Of a DNA stretch of 64,000 nucleotides, positions 27,569-37,179 are shown piece after piece. Positions within the stretch are counted from its first letter, which is position 1. Each line of letters begins with the position of its first letter. Origin of the DNA: Hyphomonas sp. (lineage in GTDB: Bacteria; Pseudomonadota; Alphaproteobacteria; Caulobacterales; Hyphomonadaceae). Both the position numbers and the translations under genes were made by a program. The stretch is from NCBI GenBank assembly GCA_017792365.1, contig CP051229.1, forward strand, positions 2,604,001-2,668,000, given 5' to 3'. The notes under the pieces were generated by a model, which did no database searches, was not told the origin of the DNA, and was given only the letters and a program-made list of their open reading frames with translations.

Positions 27569-27593
27569 AACGGCGGCTCATCGAGCCGCCGTT
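27569..27593. terminator. Bidirectional terminator between convergent genes
   Basis: AACGGCGGCTC and GAGCCGCCGTT form a perfect 11-bp stem around ATC, with A-rich sequence upstream and CTTCTGT downstream on the plus strand. It separates the convergent GNAT and lipoprotein genes. Confidence 0.85.
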
Positions 27594-27614
27594 CTTCTGT
27601 CCGGCTGTCGAAGC

Positions 27615-28220
27615 CTATTTCGGGTTGCAGAACACCAGGAATTCCTGGGTCGCCATGTCGATATTGCTCAGCGAGCCGATGTACTTCGCCGATACCTGCG
27701 TCGAGGGATCGGAGACGAAGGCCCATTGCGGCTCGGCGTTCGCATCCAGGATGGTGACGGTGTCCAGCGTCGACATCTGACGGAGCGCCGATGATTCCAT
27801 CGGGAACACGAATTTGGTGTCGCCGCTCGCATCCGTGACAAACGACCCGTTGATGCGATCCGCGCGCCCGCCGAGGCGGATACGGTACTCGGCTTCCGAG
27901 CCGGCCTTGTCGGCGGGCTGCATGCCGAGGTGGCCCGTGAGCGAACCATTGTCCGGGTTGCACGTCACGGCGAAGCCCTGGGGGCTGTCCACGGAGCCGC
28001 CGGTCTGCACCATCGCCAGGATCGGCTCCTGCGGCAGGAGGCGCTCCTCGCTCACCCATGTCGTCGTGCCTGCCATGTTGGCGATGGCGGCAGTAGCGGC
28101 GGGGGTCAGCGCGGTCGCGCCGGTGCTGCTCGCGCCAGCGCTGGATGTGCTGGCCGGCTGGCTTGCGCACGCAGCGGCCAGCAATCCTGTCGCGGCCAGC
28201 GCGCCAAGGCGAATGCTCAT
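27615..28220 (-). CDS. Lipoprotein of unknown function
   Basis: A 201-residue protein with a lipobox (LLAAACASQ), a Ser/Thr/Ala-rich linker (residues 20-50), then a globular beta-rich domain ending FLVFCNPK. Two cysteines (VTCNPDN and VFCNP) may pair. No family recognised. ATG at 28220 (MSIRLGALAATG) is the natural signal-peptide start. It lies downstream of the quinone oxidoreductase gene on the same strand. Confidence 0.65.
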   Translation of the reverse strand: MSIRLGALAATGLLAAACASQPASTSSAGASSTGATALTPAATAAIANMAGTTTWVSEERLLPQEPILAMVQTGGSVDSPQGFAVTCNPDNGSLTGHLGMQPADKAGSEAEYRIRLGGRADRINGSFVTDASGDTKFVFPMESSALRQMSTLDTVTILDANAEPQWAFVSDPSTQVSAKYIGSLSNIDMATQEFLVFCNPK

Positions 28221-28254
28221 GAACTCGTCCTCCGAATCAGGTCGTCTCGAATGA

Positions 28255-29250
28255 TCAGTCGATCTTGACGACAACTTTGCCCTTCGCGCGGCGCTCAGAT
28301 AGCTCTTTTATGGCGTCAGCAGCCCGTTCCAGCGGATACGCGTTGGAGATATGCGGCCGAATAGCGCCTTCGCGATACAGGCGAAAGAGGTCCTCGAGGT
28401 TTTCCGCATGACGATCCGGAAAGGCGCGGACGAACGCCCCCCAGAATACGCCGACGATCTGGCATGACTTCAGGAGCGTCAGGTTCAGCGGCGGTCTCGG
28501 GATCCCCGCGGGGAAGCCGATGACAAGATAACGGCCGTCCCAGTTCATCGCCCGCAGCGCAGGTTCGCAATAATCGCCGCCCACGCCGTCATAGATGACA
28601 TCAACGCCGCCGCCGCCCAGCTCCTTGATCTGGTTGGACAGCTCTTTCTGCTGGTCCTTGTCGAGCGGGTTCTGCGGATAGACGAGACCTTTCGCGGCGC
28701 CCTTGGAGATCGCGAAATCCACCTTCTCCTGTGAAGAGGCCGCGGCAATCACGGTTGCGCCCATCGCCACGCCAAGCTCGACTGCGGCGAGACCGACACC
28801 GCCGGCGGCGCCTAGCACGAGCAGCGTTTCGCCAGCCTTGAGTTCGGCGCGATCCTTGAGGGCGTAATGCGACGTGCCGTAGGTCATCAGGAGGGCTGCG
28901 CCTTCCTCGAACGGCATGCCCTCCGGCAGCGGCGTCATACGCCCGGCTTCGGTGACGACTTCTTCGGCCATGCCGCCCCAGCCGCACGAACCGAAGACCT
29001 TGTCGCCGGGCTTGTACGTGGTGACGCCTTCGCCCACGGCCTTGACGACGCCGGCGATCTCGCCGCCGGGCGAGAACGGACGCTCCGGTTTGAACTGGTA
29101 CATGTCCTGGATGATCAGGAAGTCCGGGAAATTGACCCCGACGGCTTTGACGGAGATGACGATCTCACCGGCTTTGGGTTCCGGCGCGGGCACGTCCTCC
29201 ATAACCAGAGTGTCGGGCAGGCCCGGGGCTTTGGAAAGGACGGCTTTCAT
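28255..29250 (-). CDS. NADPH-quinone oxidoreductase (MDR family)
   Basis: A 331-residue zinc-free medium-chain oxidoreductase with VKAVGVNFPDFLIIQDMYQ in the GroES-like domain and the Rossmann loop VLGAAGGVGLAAVELG near residue 150. Close in type to the gene at 1639 but clearly a different subgroup. Likely reduces quinones or alpha,beta-unsaturated carbonyls. Divergent from the RNA methyltransferase gene. Confidence 0.88.
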   Translation of the reverse strand: MKAVLSKAPGLPDTLVMEDVPAPEPKAGEIVISVKAVGVNFPDFLIIQDMYQFKPERPFSPGGEIAGVVKAVGEGVTTYKPGDKVFGSCGWGGMAEEVVTEAGRMTPLPEGMPFEEGAALLMTYGTSHYALKDRAELKAGETLLVLGAAGGVGLAAVELGVAMGATVIAAASSQEKVDFAISKGAAKGLVYPQNPLDKDQQKELSNQIKELGGGGVDVIYDGVGGDYCEPALRAMNWDGRYLVIGFPAGIPRPPLNLTLLKSCQIVGVFWGAFVRAFPDRHAENLEDLFRLYREGAIRPHISNAYPLERAADAIKELSERRAKGKVVVKID

Positions 29251-29349
29251 GTTCTCAACTCTCCGCTATGCAGCTGTCTCGATTTGCGCGGGCGACCCTA
29301 ACGACCCCGCGCGCGGCTGGAAAGATTGCGAATTGAACGGACAGGGCTG

Positions 29350-29868
29350 ATGCGCGGATATTTTGGAATTGGGGCCGAGGGCATCTCCAAGCCGATGAAT
29401 CTCGGCGCCCTGATGCGCACCGCACACGCCTTCGGGGCGAGTTTCACCTTTTCGGTCGAGGCCGAACAGCGCATCCGGCAGGCCTACAAGTCGGATACGT
29501 CGAAATCGGCGGAACACGTGCCGTATTACTCCTGGGCTTCGATCGACGAGATGGTGCTGCCGAAAGGCTGCGATCTGGTCGGCATCGAGCTGACCGACGA
29601 CGCTGTCGACCTGCCGGCGTTCAAGCACCCGCTGAACGCCGCCTACGTGCTCGGCCGCGAGAAGGGGGACCTGTCGCAGGACATGCTCAGCCGCTGCGCC
29701 CATGTCGTGAAGATCCCGACGCGCTTCTGCATCAACGTCTCTCTCGCCGGCGCGCTGGTGATGTACGACCGCATCATCTGCTTTGGCGGCTATCCAGCTC
29801 GCCCGATGATGCCGGGCGGCCCCAAGCCTCAGCCGGACAAGGCGCGCTCGCGCAGTGACAAGCGCTAG
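29350..29868 (+). CDS. TrmH/SpoU-family RNA methyltransferase
   Basis: A 172-residue SPOUT methyltransferase. It has the knot motifs: FGIGAEGISKPMNLGALMRT at the start (N-terminal Asn-Arg catalytic region), AAYVLGREKGDLSQ in the middle and the SAM-binding IPTRFCINVSLAGALVMYDR at the end. It would 2'-O-methylate ribose in tRNA or rRNA; the target is not deducible. A Pro/Lys-rich tail (ARPMMPGGPKPQ) follows. ATG at 29350 is preferred; the longer ATG at 29326 is the alternative. Confidence 0.87.
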   Translation: MRGYFGIGAEGISKPMNLGALMRTAHAFGASFTFSVEAEQRIRQAYKSDTSKSAEHVPYYSWASIDEMVLPKGCDLVGIELTDDAVDLPAFKHPLNAAYVLGREKGDLSQDMLSRCAHVVKIPTRFCINVSLAGALVMYDRIICFGGYPARPMMPGGPKPQPDKARSRSDKR

Positions 29869-30365
29869 CGCGTCCGCTTCCTGCGCAGCGTCAGCCCGTA
29901 GACGACCAGACCAAGGCTTACCGTTACGCTCAGCAGGAACTGGCTGAGCGCCCATGCCCCTCCGCGTCCCGTCTCGTCGAACAGCGCCATGAAGAAGATG
30001 GCGATGGCCGTGAAGGCGCCGATCACCCCCACAACGGGCAGTACGTAGGAGCCTGCGAACGCCATCGGCGCCTGCGTGGTCCAGCCGCCGAACAGCCAGC
30101 GGCCGGCGGCCGCAAACAGCGCTCCCAAGAGGATCGCAGGCCCGCAGACCATCAGGACGGTGGCAAGGCCGTCCAGCGCGGCCCTCCAGTCGATGAACGT
30201 CAGCGTTACGGTCACACCCAGTGCGGCGAACACCGCGACAATCAGGCCGCCGAGCCCCATCAGGATCCCGCCCGGTATGCGCCGCCACAGTGGAGGGAGC
30301 GGCGCGACCACCGGAGTATCGTACGCCTCGGAGGAGGGGGGATAGATTTCCGCTTCTGCCGCCAT
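29865..30365 (-). CDS. Four-span membrane protein, unknown
   Basis: A 166-residue protein with a Pro-rich N-terminus (APLPPLWRRIP), four hydrophobic spans and a basic C-terminal end (LTLRRKRTR). No family recognised. It overlaps the 3' end of the methyltransferase gene by 4 nt (convergent) and is divergent from the response regulator gene. Confidence 0.6.
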   Translation of the reverse strand: MAAEAEIYPPSSEAYDTPVVAPLPPLWRRIPGGILMGLGGLIVAVFAALGVTVTLTFIDWRAALDGLATVLMVCGPAILLGALFAAAGRWLFGGWTTQAPMAFAGSYVLPVVGVIGAFTAIAIFFMALFDETGRGGAWALSQFLLSVTVSLGLVVYGLTLRRKRTR

Positions 30366-30425
30366 TACTCACTCACGCTGGCGCGACCGCCGTCCTGAAT
30401 GTCTTTAGCATCCCGCAGCATCTGG

Positions 30426-30577
30426 CCAATCTCCAGCAGGGAAAACGTCCCTGATTGGGCCGGAATCTGCCCGTCTTAACGCTAACGCAGCGAATTCACC
30501 GGTCCGGATTAAGCGCAATTTCAGCTGTTCGTGCCAGTTTGATCCGTAATTGAGAGGCGACCGGCAAAGAGTCGCCT
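30426..30577. repeat. Two hairpins in the divergent region before the response regulator
   Basis: CAGGGA/TCCCTG (30437-30453) sits inside a wider, imperfect CCAATC/GATTGG pair (30426-30458). A separate 7-bp stem, AGGCGAC/GTCGCCT (30555-30577), lies 21 nt before the ATG of the regulator. They could be operator or leader structures. No sigma-54 type -24/-12 promoter is convincing. Confidence 0.4.
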
Positions 30578-30598
30578 ACGGTGAGATGGTGTGGTGCA

Positions 30599-32046
30599 AT
30601 GGCTAAGACGGTCCTCGTCGTAGATGACGATCCTACCCAACGCAGGCTGATGCAGGCGGCTGCCGAGAAGCAGGGCTTCCGCGCCCGTGTCGTCGATTGC
30701 GGCGAGCGCGCGCTGGAAGAAGCCTCCGACGCCCGCAACGGCGTCGATGTCGTTCTCCTCGATCTTGTCATGCCGGGCCTTGATGGCATGCAGACGCTTG
30801 AACAGCTGATGCAGCGCCGCCCGGATCTCCCGGTCATCGTTCTCACCGCAACCGGCGGCATCGACACGGTCGTGCGCGCCATGCGCACTGGCGCCGTCGA
30901 CTTCTTCGTCAAGCCGGCAAGCCCCGAGCGTGTCGGCGTATCGATCCGCAACGCGCTCAAACTGTCCGACCTGCGCGGCGAAGTGAAACGCCTGTCGAAG
31001 AAGTCGGGCGGCTCGATGAGCTTCAACGACATGATCGCGGGCGCCGCCTCGATGCGCCAGTCGTGCGGCTCGGCCAGCGCGCCGCGGCCTCGACCATCCC
31101 GATCCTGATCCTCGGCGAAAGCGGCGTCGGCAAGGAAGTTCTCGCCCGCTGCATCCAGGGCGACTCGGACCGCTCCGGCAAGCCGTTCGTCGCCGTCAAC
31201 TGCGGCGCCATACCGGAAAACCTCGTCGAGTCGATCCTCTTCGGCCACGAGAAAGGCTCGTTCACCGGCGCTGTCGACAAGAAGCTCGGCAAGTTCGTCG
31301 AGGCCGACCAGGGCACGCTCTTCCTCGATGAGGTCGGCGAACTGCCGCTGGACGTTCAGGTCAAACTCCTGCGCGTCCTGCAGGAGGGCGAGGTCGACGC
31401 CATCGGCTCGCGCCGCCCGACCAAGGTCGATGTCCGCATCATTTCGGCGACCAACCGGGACCTTGCGCAGCTGGTCAAGGAAGGCTCGTTCCGCGAAGAC
31501 CTCTACTATCGCCTCAACGTCTTCCCGATCGAAGCGCCGCCGCTGCGCGAGCGCAAGGAAGACCTGCCGGCCCTGATCGATCACTTCATCAACCGCTTCA
31601 ACGCGGAAGAGGGCAAGTCCATCCCGGGCGTCGAAGCCGACACGATGGCGATGCTCGAGAACTATGACTGGCCGGGCAACGTCCGCCAGCTCGAGAACTC
31701 GATCTTCCGCGCTGTCGTCCTGTCGGAAGGCGAGGCGCTGCGTCCCGACGACTTCCCGCAGATCTCCGGCGTGATGCCGGCCGATCTCGTCGCCGAACCG
31801 GTTGCCCAGGCCGAGGCGGAAGAAGCGGAAGACGGCGAAACGCCGGCAAGCTTCACGGATGCGTCCGGCGACCTGCGCACGCTGGAAGCAGTGGAGCGCG
31901 ACCTGATCCAGTTCGCGATCGACCACTATTCCGGTCACATGTCGGAAGTCGCCCGCCGCCTCGGCATCGGCCGCTCGACGCTCTACCGCAAGGTCCGCGA
32001 GTACGACCTCAAGGTCCGCGACGAGGACGAGCTGAAGGCGAGCTAG
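30599..32046 (+). CDS. Sigma-54-dependent response regulator, NtrC family (apparent frameshift)
   Basis: A receiver domain ([20 protein letters not shown]; phospho-acceptor D in LLDLVMPG; K in FFVKPASP) is followed in another frame by an AAA+ sigma-54 activator domain: Walker A GESGVGKE, the L1 loop reading GSFTGA, and Walker [14 protein letters not shown]-terminal Fis-type helix-turn-helix ends it ([20 protein letters not shown]). Adding one G at about 31060 restores a 482-residue protein, the normal layout. No histidine kinase gene is adjacent. Ser instead of Ala in GAFTGA is a known minor variant. Confidence 0.88.
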
Positions 32047-32952
32047 GGCCGCGCAATTATCACTCTGCCAAGAGGACGCTGGCGCGTCCTGCCCGGATCC
32101 CCGCCTGCGCGGGGAAAGCGGCGGAGAGACATGCGCCAAAAGCTCCATCGCCTTGAAGCGTGGAGGTATCCGTTCTGGTTCGGCCGGTTTGATCGCGCGA
32201 GGGAGTCCCGAGCGCGTGAATCAAACCGCCAGACGAAAATGAAGGGCGCGGGGCGCGTCTTTCTTGTCCGTCGTGCCGGTAGTCGGCGATTTCAAGTGGA
32301 CGCGAAAGTCGCGCCCCGCGCGGCGGGATGACGTCTGGGTCCGGCGTCCTTACAGGGGCCCTTCCGCAAGCAAGGCTCACGATTACCCAAGCCGGGGCTG
32401 CGGATTTCCACCGTATCCCGGATGCCCTTTGACACCTCCAGCGCCTCAAGCCGGTGCGGGACCGTTATTCCCGTCCATCGCTTCAGGACCGCCGCACGCC
32501 GCCCCGGATCGGTCGGTCCGGACCCGCCCTTCGTGGGGCGGCGATGAGGGGAATGTAGTGTGGCGGGCGGGGTGGGGGATAATTTCCGGGTTGTCCCGCA
32601 ATCTCCACCACCCGCCTCATTCCGGCGAAAGCCGGAATCCATGTTGAGGCAGGCAGCTGCAGGCGGGCTCCGCCCGAATCTATCCCTGGGACTGGATCCC
32701 GGCTTTCGCCGGGATGAGCGGGATATTTGGCATGAGCGGGATGTTCTGGGTCATTCCGGGCGGAGGCGCGCAGCGGCGCAGACCCGGAACCCAGTGACCA
32801 GAGTAATGTCGAGGACTGGGTTCCGGCTCTGCGCTGCGCTTCGGCCGGAATGACAGGCGGGGTCACGGGCGCGGGCGCATTCACTTCGACGCTGCGCTGG
32901 CCAGGCGGCCTTTTGTGTAGGCAGGCGGCGCCTGCTCGCCTAACCTCGGAGA
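32047..32952. repeat. 0.9-kb non-coding region of REP-like inverted repeats
   Basis: No credible gene is seen. Instead several GC-rich palindromes of the ATTCCGGCGAAAGCCGGAAT type occur. Examples are 32619-32638, 32696-32715 (ATCCCGGCTTTCGCCGGGAT), a CCCCGCCTGCGCGGGG hairpin near 32096-32115, and a 100-bp inverted repeat at 32751-32853 with TCATTCCGG/CCGGAATGA ends. Minus-strand translations yield the stock phrase PAEAQRRAGTQ seen in spurious proteins from such repeats. A related element is at 42817-42922. Confidence 0.8.
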
Positions 32953-33522
32953 ATGTTCTTACGCATCACTGCTCTTGCGCCGCTGGTTCTCCTGTCGTCG
33001 TGCGCGTCTGGCGCTGAGGATGAGTTCTGGGACCGTCTCAGCCTGCTGTGCGGCAAGGCGTTCGAGGGTGAGATCGTCAGCACGGACGCCGTCGATGACG
33101 ACTGGCGGGCGCAACGGGTGGTCATGCACGTGCGCGATTGTTCGGAATCGGAGATCCGCATTCCGCTGGCCGTGGGCGAGGATCGCTCGCGCACCTGGGT
33201 GCTTAGCCGCAATGCCGGGGGCCTCGCGCTCCACCATGTCCACCTGCATGAAGACGGAACGGAAGACCCTGTCACGGGCTATGGCGGCGCGGCCTCGGAG
33301 AATTCCAGCGGCTCTCGCCAGACCTTTCCGGCCGACGACGCCACCAAGGCCCTGTTCGACCGCGAAGGCATCCCCGTTTCAAAGGCCAACACCTGGGCGA
33401 TCGAAGTGCGGCCGACGCATTCCCTGTTCGCTTACGAGCTGGAGCGGCCGGAGCGCTTCTTCCGTGTCGAGTTCGACACGTCCGCCCCCGTGGACCCTCC
33501 GCCCCCGCACTGGGGCGAATGA
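32953..33522 (+). CDS. Lipoprotein of unknown function
   Basis: A 189-residue protein with a lipobox (VLLSSCASG). The globular part contains DEFWDRLSLLCGKAFEGEIV, RVVMHVRDCSESEIRIPLAV and ends in a Pro-rich tail (SAPVDPPPPHWGE). Homologues of this type are widespread as unnamed exported proteins in Caulobacterales and sphingomonads. Function unknown. A bidirectional terminator follows 29 nt after its stop. Confidence 0.7.
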   Translation: MFLRITALAPLVLLSSCASGAEDEFWDRLSLLCGKAFEGEIVSTDAVDDDWRAQRVVMHVRDCSESEIRIPLAVGEDRSRTWVLSRNAGGLALHHVHLHEDGTEDPVTGYGGAASENSSGSRQTFPADDATKALFDREGIPVSKANTWAIEVRPTHSLFAYELERPERFFRVEFDTSAPVDPPPPHWGE

Positions 33523-33551
33523 CCGTCTGGGTCTTAAAGCCTCGGGATACG

Positions 33552-33590
33552 AAAAAAGCCGGACGCGCTCTCGGGGCGTCCGGCCTTTTT
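33552..33590. terminator. Bidirectional terminator between the lipoprotein gene and rpsU
   Basis: AAAAAAGCCGGACGC and GCGTCCGGCCTTTTT make a 9-bp GC stem with A-tract and T-tract on either side. It would stop both the plus-strand lipoprotein mRNA and the minus-strand rpsU mRNA. Confidence 0.92.
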
Positions 33591-33616
33591 CAAATCCTGC
33601 GCGCAGCGCAGATCGT

Positions 33617-33835
33617 CTAGCTCTTCGGCAGCAGGCCTTCGCGCTGGGCGCGTTTGCGGGCGAGCTTGCGGGCGCGGCGAACGGCTTCAGCCTTTTCGCG
33701 GGCGCGTTTTTCCGAAGGTTTCTCGAAGTGATTGCGGCGCTTCATCTCCCGGAAGAGACCTTCACGCTGCATCTTCTTCTTAAGCGCTTTCAATGCCTGC
33801 TCGACATTGTTGTCGCGGACAACGATCTGAACGAT
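33617..33835 (-). CDS. rpsU: 30S ribosomal protein S21, with ATC at the start position
   Basis: The minus strand encodes a complete alphaproteobacterial S21: [20 protein letters not shown], then a central [20 protein letters not shown] and the basic C-terminus ending EGLLPKS, 72 residues. The codon where the family has ATG (MVQI...) reads ATC, with GGAGAG 6 nt before it (33842-33847). No ATG, GTG or TTG in this frame precedes the domain. Either ATC is used (as infC uses ATT), or there is a base error, or translation starts from a nearby GTG after a frameshift. S21 joins the 30S subunit near the anti-Shine-Dalgarno region. COQ9 lies divergently, a common arrangement in this class. Confidence 0.88.
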   Translation of the reverse strand: MVQIVVRDNNVEQALKALKKKMQREGLFREMKRRNHFEKPSEKRAREKAEAVRRARKLARKRAQREGLLPKS

Positions 33836-34034
33836 GGGACACTCTCCAAATTCTGTTCGGCTTCAACGCCGTAGTATACCACAAAAGCCCCACACCGCGG
33901 AACCGCTCCGCGGCGAGGCGTTGAACTGCCGTTTGATTGTCTCAGCCCATGACGGGCGTGCGGCGATCCGATACCATAAAGGATTGCAGGCGCCTACTGG
34001 TTGAATGCCAACTGGAGGATGATGGGTTCGCAAA

Positions 34035-34697
34035 ATGCCGGATTCAAGAAAAACGACTGAAAATCAGGCCCAGGGACAGGCGCCGAGCGATGCAGCGCGG
34101 GAGCGCCTGCTGGACGCGATGCTCAAGATCGCAGCCGAACGCGGGTGGACCGAGGGGGCGCTGAGGGCGGCGGCGGAGGAGGCAGGCCTGTCGCAAGGCG
34201 AGGTCGAACTGGCCTGTCCGGGCGGCGTCGCAGACCTTCTCGAGGCGCTGGCCGTCCGCGCCGCGAACGCTGCTGAAGAGCGCATGGCGGCCGCCGACGT
34301 GAAGGAGATGAAGATCCGCGACAAGGTGGCCGCAGGGGTGAGGGCCTATATCGCCTTCCTCGACCCGCACAAGGCGGCGATGAAACGGGCGGCCGGTTCG
34401 CCCTTCAACCTCTTCGCCGGGCCGACCGCTCTCTGGAAGGCCGCCGACGCGATCTGGGTCGGGCTTGGCGACAAGTCGACCGACTTCAACTGGTACACCA
34501 AGCGCATGACCCTTTCGGCGGTGATCGGCTCGACGCTCCTCGCCTGGCTCGGGACGGACGACGAGGACGAGGTCCACGAGTTCCTCGACCACCGCATCGA
34601 GAACGTGATGCAGTTCGAGAAGTCGAAGAAGCAGGTGCAGGACTTCGTCGCCCGCATGCCCGACCCGTTCGACATTCTCGGATCGCGCCGCTCGTAG
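34035..34697 (+). CDS. COQ9 family ubiquinone biosynthesis protein
   Basis: A 220-residue protein with an N-terminal TetR-like helical part (ARERLLDAMLKIAAERGWTE, AALSQGEVELACPGG region) and the C-terminal COQ9 signature: DFNWYTKRMTLSAVIGSTLL and FLDHRIENVMQFEK. COQ9 binds isoprene lipids and helps present ubiquinone precursors, probably to a COQ7-type hydroxylase. Divergent from rpsU, as in many alphaproteobacteria. Confidence 0.9.
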   Translation: MPDSRKTTENQAQGQAPSDAARERLLDAMLKIAAERGWTEGALRAAAEEAGLSQGEVELACPGGVADLLEALAVRAANAAEERMAAADVKEMKIRDKVAAGVRAYIAFLDPHKAAMKRAAGSPFNLFAGPTALWKAADAIWVGLGDKSTDFNWYTKRMTLSAVIGSTLLAWLGTDDEDEVHEFLDHRIENVMQFEKSKKQVQDFVARMPDPFDILGSRRS

Positions 34698-34706
34698 GGC
34701 GGGGGA

Positions 34707-35795
34707 CTAGCGTGGCGACAGCCGGGTGACGTGGCCCATCTTGCGGCCGTCCAGCGCCCGCCGCTTGCCGTAGAGATGGACCCTGGCGCCGTCGGTCAGG
34801 TGCTGCGGCCAGTCGTGAACTTCCGCGCCCAAGAGGTTGAGCATCTCGCCATCGGAATGCCGGGCGGGATCGCCCAGCGGCCAGCCGCACACGGCCCGCA
34901 CATGCTGTTCGAACTGTCCGACATGGCAGGCGTCCGACGTCCAGTGCCCCGAATTGTGGACGCGCGGCGCAAACTCGTTGGCGAGGAGCGAGCCGTCTTC
35001 GCCGACGAACATTTCGAGCGCCAGCACGCCGGCATAATCGAGCTTCTCGGCAAGCGTGCGCGCAAGCCCGGTCGCCGCCGCCAGCACATCGGCGCTCAGC
35101 GGGGCAGGGAAGATCGAGCGGCGCAGCACGCCTTTCTCGTGAATGTTTTTTGGCGGATCCCATGCCCGGAAATCGCCGTCGGCGCTGCGCGCGCAGACGA
35201 CCGAAATCTCGTGCGCGAACGGCACGAAGGCTTCCATGATCGCGCGCTGGGCCCCGATCTCGGACCATGCCGCAACCGGATCGGCCCCGGTCTCAAGAAC
35301 GACCTGGCCCTTGCCGTCATAGCCTGAGAACCGTGTCTTCAGAATCGCCTTGCCGCCCAGCGCCTCGAGCGCCGGCAGGATGTCGTCAGCCTGATCGATG
35401 CGACGGAATTCAGCAGGCGCGATGCCGTTCTCCCGGAAGAAGGTCTTTTCCGCCAGCCGGTCCTGCGCCACCGCGAGGGCGCGAACGCCCGGGCGGACCT
35501 GTCGGCCCAGCGTCTCGAGGGTGTCGACCGTGCGGGTCGGCACATTCTCGAATTCCAGCGTCACGACCTTCGTGTCGGCGATGAAGTCGGCCAGCGCGGC
35601 TTCGTCGTCCCATTCCGCGACCCAGGTCCTGCGGGCGACGCGCGAGGCGGGGCTGTCCTTTTCCGGGGTGAAGACGTGGACATCGAGGCCGAGCTCAGCC
35701 GCCGCGCAGGCCAGCATGCGGCCAAGCTGGCCGCCGCCGAGAATGCCGATCGCTTCCCCGGGTTTCGCCAGTACGCCGGACGGCGCGTCGCTCAT
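34707..35795 (-). CDS. purK: 5-(carboxyamino)imidazole ribonucleotide synthase
   Basis: A 362-residue ATP-grasp enzyme with an N-terminal nucleotide-binding [31 protein letters not shown] in the grasp domain, and [14 protein letters not shown]. It uses ATP and bicarbonate to make N5-CAIR from AIR in purine synthesis. Overlaps purE by 4 nt, so the two are translationally coupled and work in sequence. Confidence 0.95.
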   Translation of the reverse strand: MSDAPSGVLAKPGEAIGILGGGQLGRMLACAAAELGLDVHVFTPEKDSPASRVARRTWVAEWDDEAALADFIADTKVVTLEFENVPTRTVDTLETLGRQVRPGVRALAVAQDRLAEKTFFRENGIAPAEFRRIDQADDILPALEALGGKAILKTRFSGYDGKGQVVLETGADPVAAWSEIGAQRAIMEAFVPFAHEISVVCARSADGDFRAWDPPKNIHEKGVLRRSIFPAPLSADVLAAATGLARTLAEKLDYAGVLALEMFVGEDGSLLANEFAPRVHNSGHWTSDACHVGQFEQHVRAVCGWPLGDPARHSDGEMLNLLGAEVHDWPQHLTDGARVHLYGKRRALDGRKMGHVTRLSPR

Positions 35796-36310
35796 TCGCC
35801 AACCGCGTCGTCAGGAACCGAAGCGGTCTGTTCGGCTCGCCACGCATCGATCCGTTCGGCCAGCTCAGCGTCCGTTGTCGCAAGGATCGATGCGGCGAGC
35901 AGTCCGGCGTTTGCGGCGCCGGCCTCGCCGATGGCCAGCGTGCCGACCGGAACGCCCTTCGGCATCTGCACGATCGACAACAGGCTATCGAGACCGGAAA
36001 GCGAAGACGATTTTACCGGCACGCCGAGCACGGGCAGGGCGGTCATCGACGCGACCATGCCGGGAAGGTGGGCCGCGCCGCCTGCGCCCGCCACGATTAC
36101 CTTGATGCCGCGGTCGCGGGCGCTCTTGGCGTAATCGCACAGGCGGTCCGGCGTGCGGTGCGCGGAAACGACCTTCGCTTCATAGGGAACGCCCAGCGCA
36201 TCCAGTATCTCGGCGCAGGCCTGCATGGTGGGCCAGTCCGAACGGCTGCCCATCACGATTCCTACGACTGGCCCCCCGTCCGGTGCAGTGTCCGGCCCTT
36301 TAGACGCCAT
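35792..36310 (-). CDS. purE: N5-carboxyaminoimidazole ribonucleotide mutase
   Basis: A 172-residue class I Pur[27 protein letters not shown] with the active-site His, and [15 protein letters not shown]. It converts N5-CAIR to CAIR. First gene of a purE-purK pair. Confidence 0.95.
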   Translation of the reverse strand: MASKGPDTAPDGGPVVGIVMGSRSDWPTMQACAEILDALGVPYEAKVVSAHRTPDRLCDYAKSARDRGIKVIVAGAGGAAHLPGMVASMTALPVLGVPVKSSSLSGLDSLLSIVQMPKGVPVGTLAIGEAGAANAGLLAASILATTDAELAERIDAWRAEQTASVPDDAVGE

Positions 36311-36465
36311 TTGAAAGCTCCCCGGCGGCCCGCCGTCTCCAGAAAGCGGTGCACTATAGGCGCCCGCCGCCCGTCCGCAACGCGGTCTTTCACTTAACGC
36401 GCCGGATACCTTAATCAGATGATAACGTGATTGGGGCCTGATGGCCTCCGGAGTCCTTAGAACAG

Positions 36466-37179
36466 ATGCGCTTCCTCTCCATCTTCGCCGCGCGCGAGCC
36501 GGATCACGATCCCGACACGTCCCCCGAAGTGGAGGACGGCGCCGAGCGTGCGGCCCGGCTGTTCGGCATCCCCGCGAACCAGATGACGCGGCAGGTGAGG
36601 GCGGGCTTCAAGGCGCTGATGGGCGAAGTCGACGCGCTGCGCCTCGATGTCGATGAGCTGAAGTACGCGCTGGCGGAGGCTGAATCCGCCGCCGACCACG
36701 ACGCGCTGGTGCCGGTCTACAACCGCCGCGCCTTCATGCGCGAAGCCCAGCGCATCATCGCCATGGTCCGCCGTCACGAGGTCGAGGCTAGCCTGATCTT
36801 CTTTGACCTGAACAACTTCAAGCAGATCAACGACGTCCACAGCCATGCGGCTGGCGATGCGGTCCTGCGTGCGGTTGGCGAGGTGCTGATCCGCCAGACG
36901 CGGGAGACGGACATTGTCGGCCGGATCGGCGGCGACGAATTCGCCGTTGTCCTGACTCACCTGCCGAAGACGGCGGCCCGGTTGAAGGCCGAAGCGCTGG
37001 AAGGCGCGATCCGCAGCGAACGCATCCTGCACGACGGCGAACGGCTGAAGGTCAGCGCCTCGATCGGCGTGATCCCGTTCAATGCGAAGGATTCAGCCGA
37101 AGCGCTGCTGGCGCAGGCGGACGAAGCCATGTTCGCCAACAAGGCGCGCAGCCGCAAACCGAAAAAGTCGCAGCGCTAG
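36466..37179 (+). CDS. Diguanylate cyclase (GGDEF)
   Basis: A 237-residue cytoplasmic protein. The N-terminal part (residues 1-75) has a coiled coil but no recognised sensor domain; a full GGDEF domain follows with [20 protein letters not shown] and the active site [14 protein letters not shown] lies five residues before GGDEF, which fits the allosteric inhibitory (I) site. It should make c-di-GMP and be feedback-inhibited. The signal input is unknown. Its end overlaps the convergent DUF1194 gene by 4 nt. Confidence 0.9.
   Translation: MRFLSIFAAREPDHDPDTSPEVEDGAERAARLFGIPANQMTRQVRAGFKALMGEVDALRLDVDELKYALAEAESAADHDALVPVYNRRAFMREAQRIIAMVRRHEVEASLIFFDLNNFKQINDVHSHAAGDAVLRAVGEVLIRQTRETDIVGRIGGDEFAVVLTHLPKTAARLKAEALEGAIRSERILHDGERLKVSASIGVIPFNAKDSAEALLAQADEAMFANKARSRKPKKSQR

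Noticed and set aside
32292-32884. Minus-strand open frames in the 32-kb intergenic region
   Set aside because: Their translations are those of REP-like repeats (PAEAQRRAGTQ, WIPAFAGM) known from spurious annotations; no domain or start signal supports them.
36395-36415. CtrA binding site upstream of the diguanylate cyclase
   Set aside because: Two TTAA half-sites occur but are separated by 13 nt and not the 7 nt of the consensus.
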